A DNA stretch of 64,000 bases, taken from NCBI RefSeq assembly GCF_022559585.1, contig NZ_CP087114.1, positions 1,467,095 to 1,531,094 of the forward strand, read 5' to 3'. Shown here in pieces: positions 57,727 through 64,000 of this stretch. A program made the translations under genes and the position numbers. The notes beneath the pieces were generated by a model. The model was given only the letters and a program-made list of their open reading frames with translations, was not told the origin of the DNA and did no database searches. Position 1 is the first letter of the stretch; the number at the start of each line of letters is the position of its first letter. Source of the DNA: Bartonella machadoae. GTDB lineage: Bacteria; Pseudomonadota; Alphaproteobacteria; Rhizobiales; Rhizobiaceae.

Positions 57727-60075
57727 TTATTCTGTGCCGCCATGCAAGGCATTGGCTTTTGCCCGTTGGAGGGCATGACTTACCGCACGGCCGGTAGCAA
57801 GAGGATCACGCGCCCCATTGACATGCACGGTGACATTTTGATGGTGATAAACGGATGCGCTCTGCTTGCTTTTGTCCGTTGCCTGCGTTGTCACAGGGCT
57901 GGTTTGCGGGTGACCGGCAAATTGTACAATCGGCTGCAAAGCTGTTTTGCCACCAAGCCAACTGGGCAAATGAAACATGTTGGAGATATCAATCGAACCA
58001 ATCCATCCTTTGATGCGACCGGATAAGGATTTAAAAAAATCAGCCAACTTTGTGATGGAGGACATAAAGCCATCGACAATCCCATTGGCAAGATCTTCTC
58101 CAGCCTGTTCCATACCCGCCTTGGCTTCTTCTGAGAGCTTTTCGCGAGCAAAAAAACTGCTCAACCAGCTCCAAAAGCTGGAGAGACTTTGCTTAAAACC
58201 CTCCCAGACATTACCAAACCATTGGGATATAGCGACAAGCCCCTGTTTGAACTTTTGCCAAGCTTGAGAAAAGTCAAAAGCAGCAGAAAGGGTATTTTTC
58301 CACTTGGTGATGGTTGCGGTATCAGCACCAAAAAAGCGCATGACAGCTTCAAAGATACGGCCAAAAGCGTGGACCAGCCCGCGAGCAAAACCTTTGACAA
58401 AAGAAGAAAACCGGTCCCAATATTTCCACAAGGCAAAACAAGCAGCCATGATCACTGCAACAACAGCGGCAATGAGCGCCCCTATCGGGGAAAAAACAGC
58501 ACCAACAACAGAGGCAATGCCTGCGGCTACCACCTCTATCACTGTGCCAACCCAACCAAAAGCAGCAGCAAATGCACTGCCTGAAACCATAAGCCCGCGA
58601 AAGCCTGCCACCAACAAAGTCATGGGTCGCAAGAGACGAAGCGTGCTCCCACCAAGAGTTGCCGCCATAATTCCCAAAGAGCGCCCTGAAGCGATTAAGC
58701 TGCGCCAACTTGTTTTAAGCGCACGACTAAGCGTTCCAAGCTTAACAAAAGAAGTCATGAGTTGAAGAAGCCCAAGGCGTGTGCCAGCCATGGTAAAGCG
58801 CAACACCCGCAGAGCAATATTAAAAGCCATAAGGGTGCTAATGGTTTTGACAATCGCACTGGTTAAGGCGGGATGGGCATTGGCCCATGCCATCAAGCCA
58901 TTGATAAAATTGCCAACACTTTCCATCAAACTGTTAACATGGGGCAACAACACGTTGCCAATGGTAATGCCCAAAGCCACGATGCGGTTTTGCAAAAGTT
59001 CAAATTGCCGGATGGCACCAGTTGCTTGTTTATCCGCTTCTTGCTCTACGGAGCCTTTAAAAACTTTGGGGTCTTTAACAAATTCGAGCGCTTGGCTTAA
59101 CAATTCTGGATTGCCAACCAATTTGGCAAAGTCACCGGTAAAATCGCGCCCAGCAATGGCAATCAGGGAACGCATACCCTGTTCGGATTTGGCTAAAACA
59201 TCAAAAAAGCGCACTAACGTGCCGGTTGCATCTTTGTCGATGTCTTGGAGAAACTTTTGCCGTGACAGCCCAATATTGACAAAAGCATCTTCAATATGTT
59301 TGCCCCCTGCCTGAATACGCGAACTCATGGCATTAAAACCACGCGCCGCACTCTCAGGGACAATCCCCGCAGAAATCATCGCGGTACCAAAAGCAGCCGT
59401 TTCACGGGCAGTGAGCTTAAACATGGTGGCAGCACCGGTGGCACGATTGGTAAAATCAGACACTTCACTGGCTTTAGCCGCCATATGGTTGGAGAGATGG
59501 TTGATGGCATCGCCTAACTCTTCAATGCCTGTCTGATTGAGTTTGAAGACATTGCGCAATTTGGCAAAGCGTTCACCAATCTGGTCCCCCGTCATATCAA
59601 AAGCCACAGCCGCTTTGGCAGCGTAAAGACTAAAAGCTTCGAGATCTTGCTCGCCAATCCCCGCTTGGCTGGCACTGGTCATCAGTTCCAAAACCTCACG
59701 TGCAGCAAGCGGGATTTTGGTTGAGGTCTCAAGAGCAAAGCGGCGCAATTCCTTTAAGCGATGCAGAGGCGCATCAAGAACCTTTTCCAAGCCCTTCATC
59801 GATTGATCAAATTGCATGGCCTTATAGAGGGGGGCAATCAAGGTTGCGGTTTGGGCAATTGCCCCCACCATGCGCCCTCGCGCTTGGATAAAAGCCATTT
59901 CAGCATTCTTGGTTGCATCCTCAAGATGTTGAGGATCAAACCAATTTTTAAAGTGTTGTCGTGTCTTGTTTTGCAAATGGGCAACATCGGCACTAAAGGC
60001 TTGCAAATCGCGCTTGGCAGAGGCTATCCCTTCTTGCAGATGATTGACAAAACGCACAACAAGGGAAACATCCAT
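57727..60075 (-). CDS. phage tail tape measure protein
   Basis: A 782-residue tape measure that sets tail length. The N-terminal region (about 80-330) holds the conserved phage tail tape measure domain (LRRFALETSTKIPLAAREVLELM, split here for length). Several hydrophobic segments lie around 420-560, and a C-terminal tail follows. It follows the gpE/E' frameshift gene, the standard order in P2-like phages. Confidence 0.92.
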   Translation of the reverse strand: MDVSLVVRFVNHLQEGIASAKRDLQAFSADVAHLQNKTRQHFKNWFDPQHLEDATKNAEMAFIQARGRMVGAIAQTATLIAPLYKAMQFDQSMKGLEKVLDAPLHRLKELRRFALETSTKIPLAAREVLELMTSASQAGIGEQDLEAFSLYAAKAAVAFDMTGDQIGERFAKLRNVFKLNQTGIEELGDAINHLSNHMAAKASEVSDFTNRATGAATMFKLTARETAAFGTAMISAGIVPESAARGFNAMSSRIQAGGKHIEDAFVNIGLSRQKFLQDIDKDATGTLVRFFDVLAKSEQGMRSLIAIAGRDFTGDFAKLVGNPELLSQALEFVKDPKVFKGSVEQEADKQATGAIRQFELLQNRIVALGITIGNVLLPHVNSLMESVGNFINGLMAWANAHPALTSAIVKTISTLMAFNIALRVLRFTMAGTRLGLLQLMTSFVKLGTLSRALKTSWRSLIASGRSLGIMAATLGGSTLRLLRPMTLLVAGFRGLMVSGSAFAAAFGWVGTVIEVVAAGIASVVGAVFSPIGALIAAVVAVIMAACFALWKYWDRFSSFVKGFARGLVHAFGRIFEAVMRFFGADTATITKWKNTLSAAFDFSQAWQKFKQGLVAISQWFGNVWEGFKQSLSSFWSWLSSFFAREKLSEEAKAGMEQAGEDLANGIVDGFMSSITKLADFFKSLSGRIKGWIGSIDISNMFHLPSWLGGKTALQPIVQFAGHPQTSPVTTQATDKSKQSASVYHHQNVTVHVNGARDPLATGRAVSHALQRAKANALHGGTE

Positions 60076-60083
60076 AACAGCTC

Positions 60084-60619
60084 CTATTCCAACATCTGCT
60101 GTTCATATTCTTGGGATTTCAAGCGTGCTAATTCATTGCGATAAAAAATGACATCCAGCCAATCCATCTGGTTGATCTCTAAAGCCGACCAACGAAAATG
60201 AAGCGCTAATTCGGCTCCAAATTGTCCAGCATAAGGGATTGGCGTCCCATAAAAAAAGCAAAAAAAGCCTTCAAGATTGCCATCATATCAACAGTATCAA
60301 TCCGATCAATCAGTTCAACCGTTTCATGGGACATATCCGCCAAAAGCGCTGTAATGCCTTCTGTCGCCTCATTGGTGAATAAAACTTGCGAAAGCTTGAC
60401 AAGCAGAACATCATTGGAGAGCGTTTTCTGCTTGCCAATTTCTGGAGCCAGCAATTGTGTCAATTGCGGTCCTATCAGCACTGCCAATTGCTTGGCATGT
60501 TTGAAGGTGGGGCGATAAAAGGTTAATTTATTGCGTGTTGCTTGCTTACCATCACTGTCTGATATAAGCAGCGGCACTTGCAATTCCACAGCAATGCTTG
60601 TTTGTAAATTTGTCATCAT
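60084..60619 (-). CDS. gpE+E' tail assembly chaperone fusion made by -1 frameshift
   Basis: If ribosomes slip back one base at T_TTT_TTT (60257-60251), translation passes from the gpE frame into an overlapping frame. That frame reads YGTPIPYAGQFGAELALHFR, then INQMDWLDVIFYRNELARL, and stops at a TAG at 60084. The second part is the P2 GpE-type small tail protein, with no start codon of its own in a sensible place. P2 itself makes gpE+E' by a -1 shift at a T-run, and nearly all long-tailed phages use such a fusion with the tape measure protein. The frameshift is inferred from frame layout, not measured. Confidence 0.75.
60206..60619 (-). CDS. phage tail assembly chaperone gpE (Phage_TAC_7-like)
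   Basis: A 137-residue protein resembling P2 gpE and Mu-type gp41 tail assembly chaperones (PTFKHAKQLAVLI, then LIDRIDTVDMMAILKAFFAFF). The zero-frame protein stops 15 codons after the slippery run. It follows the tail tube gene by about six bases and precedes the tape measure, as expected. Confidence 0.85.
   Translation of the reverse strand: MMTNLQTSIAVELQVPLLISDSDGKQATRNKLTFYRPTFKHAKQLAVLIGPQLTQLLAPEIGKQKTLSNDVLLVKLSQVLFTNEATEGITALLADMSHETVELIDRIDTVDMMAILKAFFAFFMGRQSLMLDNLEPN
60248..60260 (-). promoter_or_regulatory. slippery heptamer for -1 ribosomal frameshift
   Basis: In the gpE frame the codons are GCT TTT TTT ATG, giving a T_TTT_TTT heptamer. A one-base backward slip makes the next codon TAT and opens the gpE' frame for 55 or so codons. 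No obvious downstream pseudoknot was worked out by eye. Confidence 0.75.
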
Positions 60620-60625
60620 AGTTTC

Positions 60626-61144
60626 CTATAAATTGAGGATAGAGCGCCTGCGCCCACCAATATCCTGCCCATTGCGCACAAGCCAACCGCCCCGTTTAAA
60701 CGAAAAGCGATGCAAAACAGCACCATCCCAATATTCGCTATAGTCCCAAATATTCTTAATCTCACAATCATAGCCCGTTGCTTTTCCAGCAGTAAGCCCT
60801 TCGCTATCGACTTTGACCAAGCGCCCTGTGACATCAATGGAATGTTCATGCTCGCGCCCATCTTCTTCAGACACAACATGTTTTTTGCCAGTAAATTTAT
60901 GACGAAGACCAGGGGGACCAGCAAAGATACCAATGACTTCGGGGGTGTGGCTGCGGATCTTCATTTGCAAGCTTAAAGCTTTCACACCAAGACCGCTCAC
61001 ATCAATTTGCATATCAGAACCGCCCGGTTGATAGGTTTCGGTGAGTTCTTCTAAGGTGGGCAGTTTCAGCGTTTCAAGATCAAGATGAAGATTGACATCA
61101 TCATCAACAATCAGGGTAAAACCGCGAACAATCCGTAAAGTCAT
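60626..61144 (-). CDS. phage major tail tube protein (gpFII-like)
   Basis: A 172-residue contractile-tail tube protein. The order beside the sheath gene, the N-terminal strand with FTLIVDDDVNLHLDLETLKLPTLEE-type sequence (about 9-33) and the C-terminal KNIWDYSEYWDGA place it in the P2 FII family. Its ATG overlaps the sheath stop codon by four bases. Confidence 0.9.
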   Translation of the reverse strand: MTLRIVRGFTLIVDDDVNLHLDLETLKLPTLEELTETYQPGGSDMQIDVSGLGVKALSLQMKIRSHTPEVIGIFAGPPGLRHKFTGKKHVVSEEDGREHEHSIDVTGRLVKVDSEGLTAGKATGYDCEIKNIWDYSEYWDGAVLHRFSFKRGGWLVRNGQDIGGRRRSILNL

Positions 61145-62430
61145 GCTGCACTCCTTGCTGCTTTGCGATAGCTCTCTAGCGTATCGCCAAATTGATAGGT
61201 CATTTTCTTTTGGATGTCTTCAGCCAATCGGTCAAAATAAGCGCCATTGCGCCGGCTCCCAAAACTTAAATCTTCGAGAGGAGGCACTTCTTCGGCATCA
61301 AATTCAACCCGCAGCTTGCCCAATTGCAAAGTGCTATTGGAATTCAAATCACGATCAAACCAAACACGTCCACCAAGCAGGGCACCACGAGCAATCATAT
61401 CATCAAGAAACTGCGTGAGAGAGCGGGTAATGGCAATGACATGTTGACCGGTCAAATTCTCATCATTGGCAAAAGGGCGGAAACTATTGATGATGGTCTT
61501 TTCCAGTGCTGCACGGGTGCGCACCACATTGACAAAGCGCCAAAGCGGATCAGAAGATGTGGTATGATTGCCCCATAAAATCCGTCCATTGGCAGCCATT
61601 TGACCTTGCGCATTTTGGCTAAGCCGTGCCGGAATAAAGGTAGCAATATCGGCTTGGTTAAGACGATTTGCCTCATGATCGATTTCGCCATCAAAATAGC
61701 TAATGGGGCGCGCTGTGCCTAAAATGCCGTGCACATCTTGGTTTGAAGGCGACCAAAAAACACCCCCCTTTTGCTTATCGCGTTTGATAAACATCGCTGC
61801 GGCAAAGGGACTTGCCGGTTTAATACAATAACCACCCTCACCGTTTGCCACCCGCACGAAGGGGTCAATCAAATAACAAAAGCGTGAGGAAAAATCGGCG
61901 CGATAAACAAGGCTTTCTTCGGTGTTTTTGCCCCCTGTGTCAAAAACCGCAATCGCTTGCAGCTTTTCGGCAACCTGTTCAAGTGCGTCAGCCACGGGGT
62001 TCTTAGCATTGTCAAGGCGCCCTGCACTATAAGCTGGTGCCAATAAAATCCCAGGTTCAACCCCTAAATGCCCACGCGCATGGGTCAAAGCATGAACACC
62101 AGTTAAGGCAGCATTGGACCCTACCATTTCGGCTTGTGTTTCAGAAATTGTCGCCTTTTCCTCTACCCGCACAAGGACAATTTTGGCCTCAACCCCTTGC
62201 GCGCGCACAGCATGAATCACATCAAGAGCTGTGCCTCTTTGCCCCAGCTTTTGGATTTTCTCTGTTTCATGGGTAAAGATCAGAACAGGTTCGTTTACCG
62301 GATAAATTTGTCCATCAGCATCAGGGGCTGTAACAACCGCGCCAATCGCCGTCTGATCAAATGTTGCCAACGGCCTAGAGCTTTCACCAGCCTCAACAAT
62401 GCGGATACCATGATTAAATTCTGTTGCCAT
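61141..62430 (-). CDS. phage tail sheath protein (gpFI-like)
   Basis: A 429-residue contractile sheath subunit. Start MATEFNHGIRIVEAGESSRP was chosen at 62430 because GGAG lies eight bases upstream; the frame is open to 62502. The family regions PVNEPVLIFTHETE, the ILLAPAYS-type strand and the C-terminal FVNVVRTRAALEKTI are clear. The neighbouring tube gene confirms the assignment. Confidence 0.93.
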   Translation of the reverse strand: MATEFNHGIRIVEAGESSRPLATFDQTAIGAVVTAPDADGQIYPVNEPVLIFTHETEKIQKLGQRGTALDVIHAVRAQGVEAKIVLVRVEEKATISETQAEMVGSNAALTGVHALTHARGHLGVEPGILLAPAYSAGRLDNAKNPVADALEQVAEKLQAIAVFDTGGKNTEESLVYRADFSSRFCYLIDPFVRVANGEGGYCIKPASPFAAAMFIKRDKQKGGVFWSPSNQDVHGILGTARPISYFDGEIDHEANRLNQADIATFIPARLSQNAQGQMAANGRILWGNHTTSSDPLWRFVNVVRTRAALEKTIINSFRPFANDENLTGQHVIAITRSLTQFLDDMIARGALLGGRVWFDRDLNSNSTLQLGKLRVEFDAEEVPPLEDLSFGSRRNGAYFDRLAEDIQKKMTYQFGDTLESYRKAARSAA

Positions 62431-62667
62431 CTTGCGCTCCAAATCAATAAAGCAACAATAACAACAAGGATCAAACCGCATAAGACTGACACTGTCAGTC
62501 AAAAAATCCCTTTAAAAAGGTTTTGAAACCCCTTTGAGAAAGACTTTAAAAGAAAATGATACAACTTAAGCTATCACACAATAAGCTTGCGTCAAACCAT
62601 TCGATTATTTTTGATACAAGAGCGTGCGTCCAACAATGTTGGTTATAATCTATTCTCAACAATTATA

Positions 62668-62916
62668 CTAAACTTGTTCATCTTTCTCTTGTGGTTCTTT
62701 CATAGATTCTACCGATGCGTCTGTCTTAGCCTTTTCAGAAGACAAAGAATTGTTTTCTTCATCAATAATGGGAGGAGAGAACACCCCATCTTTATAAGTC
62801 CAACCAATTTGCGCTTCGCTTGAGGGGATCGCCTCACCATCAAAGGCATGAACATAATTTTCTGAGGCAACGATAATATTTGTTACCACACCCTTTTCAA
62901 CAACTGCATATTCCAT
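62668..62916 (-). CDS. small phage protein downstream of tail fibre
   Basis: An 82-residue frame starting MEYAVVEKGVVTNIIVASEN, with IGWTYKDGVFSPP in the middle and an acidic/lysine tail. Proteins with this start and IGWxYxxGxFxPP region follow tail fibre genes in many phages and may act in fibre assembly. It starts ten bases after the tail fibre stop. The role is inferred from position. Confidence 0.7.
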   Translation of the reverse strand: MEYAVVEKGVVTNIIVASENYVHAFDGEAIPSSEAQIGWTYKDGVFSPPIIDEENNSLSSEKAKTDASVESMKEPQEKDEQV

Positions 62917-62925
62917 AAAAAACTC

Positions 62926-64000
62926 CTATATAAAAAATCTAAACAAGATTGCTCCGTCGCCACCGTCACCGCCAATTTTACTGCCATCTTTTCCACGAAA
63001 ATATCCACCGCCACCGCCACCACCGTTAGCTCCGTAATCACCACCATTACCTCCCCCGTTATTGCCACCATAACCGCCTTTGCCATTCTTTTTGCCACCG
63101 CCGCCGCCACCGCCGCCGCCATAAATACTGTTTCCACCATTGTCGCCATTGATATCGGAGTTGTTGCCGCCTGCACCACCTAATCCACCAGAAAAAATAA
63201 AACTTTCATTTTTCATAGCCGCATCGCTTTTTTTCCAAGTGCCACCGCCTATACCGCCTAACCCGCCTTTGCCACCATTGCCGAGAGAGCCATAGGCATT
63301 ATAATAGCCACCAGGGGTGTTGTCATTGCCACCACCATAACCACCACCACCAGCACAAATAATTCCTTTAATAATTGTGTATCCACCATGATTTCCGTTG
63401 CTTCTGCCACCTTTTCCTCCCCTACCAATTTGAACTGTTTTCGCTTTTTTTAGATCGGCTCCCTTAATTTTAACACGTGCATATTGAGCACCTCCACCAC
63501 CACCTCCACCGTTATTATTATTTCCACCATCACCTCCGCCGCCTCCACCGCCACCCCAAGCACATACTTCAATTTCTGTGTTATCGGTCATACCTTCAGG
63601 AAACGGGATAGTGCCGCTTTCTGTCATGAGGATTTCGACAGGTTTTTTGTTCAATGAAGCCACCAATTTATCTATTTCACTTTTCGTATAAACAGCTTCA
63701 CCATCAACTTTGAGTGGTCCTTTGAGCTTGCTTCCCGTTGCAGTTAAACTTGTCACAACTCTACCATTTTGGATGAGGTTCAAGGACGAGTTTCCCGAAA
63801 GCTCTAAGCTATCACCAATGGTGACTTTGCTGGTAAACTTATTGTAATTTTGCCATTCATTGGCTTGCGCTAAGCGCCCATAGCTTGTCAGATCTTCATT
63901 AATCTTAGCTCTAAACGCATCAAGACCGACAATATCTTCAATTTTGTGTTGGTGCGCTCCAAGAAGGGAGACAGCACTGCCAAAGGTAAAATGATTGTTG
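62926..64000 (-). CDS. glycine-rich phage tail fibre protein (C-terminal part, runs off right edge)
   Basis: The frame is open from a stop at 62926 to the window edge, giving at least 358 residues; the N-terminus lies outside. The visible N-terminal portion is fibre-like (FTFGSAVSLLGAHQHKI, then EWQNYNKFTSKVTIGDSLEL). The last 200 or so residues are extremely rich in glycine and asparagine, in runs such as GGGGGGGGDGGNNNN. Similar poly-glycine blocks form packed helix bundles in the receptor-binding tips of some phages. A TTG at 63783 is not a likely start because the frame continues through it. The next gene in reading direction is the small putative fibre-assembly protein. Confidence 0.8.
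   Translation of the reverse strand, partial: NNHFTFGSAVSLLGAHQHKIEDIVGLDAFRAKINEDLTSYGRLAQANEWQNYNKFTSKVTIGDSLELSGNSSLNLIQNGRVVTSLTATGSKLKGPLKVDGEAVYTKSEIDKLVASLNKKPVEILMTESGTIPFPEGMTDNTEIEVCAWGGGGGGGGDGGNNNNGGGGGGGAQYARVKIKGADLKKAKTVQIGRGGKGGRSNGNHGGYTIIKGIICAGGGGYGGGNDNTPGGYYNAYGSLGNGGKGGLGGIGGGTWKKSDAAMKNESFIFSGGLGGAGGNNSDINGDNGGNSIYGGGGGGGGGKKNGKGGYGGNNGGGNGGDYGANGGGGGGGYFRGKDGSKIGGDGGDGAILFRFFI

Noticed and set aside
58304..58765. 153-codon plus-strand frame rich in Ala/Lys/Pro
   Set aside because: Antisense of the tape-measure gene, with no ribosome-binding site and no family pattern.
62883..63179. Ala/Val-rich minus-strand frame
   Set aside because: A frame-shifted reading of the GGN codons of the glycine-rich tail fibre.

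Overview
The window is AT-rich chromosomal DNA of an alphaproteobacterium, almost certainly a Bartonella. The evidence is gene order typical of Rhizobiales (nuoABCDEFG; tatABC-serS-pcm-nlpD-yajC; lptF-lptG-lptD-surA-pdxA-rsmA; fabD-fabG-acpP-fabF-mltG-gmk), three BafA/Iba-like autotransporter paralogues, a low coding density with many gene ghosts, and prophage pieces of the kind found in rodent-associated Bartonella. The species cannot be fixed from the sequence alone.

Layout. 1-6564: start of the complex I operon, nuoA to nuoG, on the minus strand; nuoG runs off the left edge. 6872-7198: tRNA-Asp(GUC) on minus and tRNA-Val(UAC) on plus. 7299-10836: a decayed accessory island next to tRNA-Val. 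It holds a frameshifted XRE repressor, a GHKL ATPase/PD-(D/E)XK-like nuclease gene interrupted by one stop and one poly-A slip, and a broken phage lysis cassette. 11010-17842: Mth938-like protein, yajC, nlpD-like, pcm, serS, tatC, tatB and tatA, all minus. 17843-19097 is non-coding apart from an autotransporter ghost. 19098-23557: rlmJ, uvrC, pgsA (plus) and ndk (minus). 23940-33670: three tandem autotransporters on minus; two share an almost identical beta-barrel and the largest has a doubled passenger. 34269-36412: an MHS-type transporter, a small membrane protein and holC. 36791-44344: LPS-export and outer-membrane biogenesis operon (lptF, lptG, lptD, surA-like) continuing into pdxA and rsmA. 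44427-49925: gmk, mltG, fabF, acpP, fabG, fabD, all minus. 50869-54302: an MFS transporter/ATP-grasp ligase pair followed by gene remnants including a frameshifted cupin; together they recall a bacilysin-type dipeptide locus. 55106-55195: tRNA-Ser(UGA). 55196-55999: a repeat-rich non-coding stretch with a 38-bp tandem repeat, phased TCAAAGG repeats and an array of seven dyads. 56000-64000: tail genes of a P2-like contractile-tail prophage, all minus, continuing beyond the right edge.

The core genes work as envelope and energy modules: complex I, Tat export, YajC, LPS transport, and fatty acid, phospholipid and peptidoglycan synthesis. The accessory parts most worth attention are the dyad array beside the prophage tail operon, the interrupted GHKL-nuclease gene flanked by a duplicated phage-gene tail, the ATP-grasp/MFS/cupin locus, and the recombining autotransporter family, which left a ghost fragment about 6 kb away. 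The phage tail chaperone gene carries a convincing T_TTT_TTT programmed -1 frameshift site. All calls come from reading the sequence; no database search was run.
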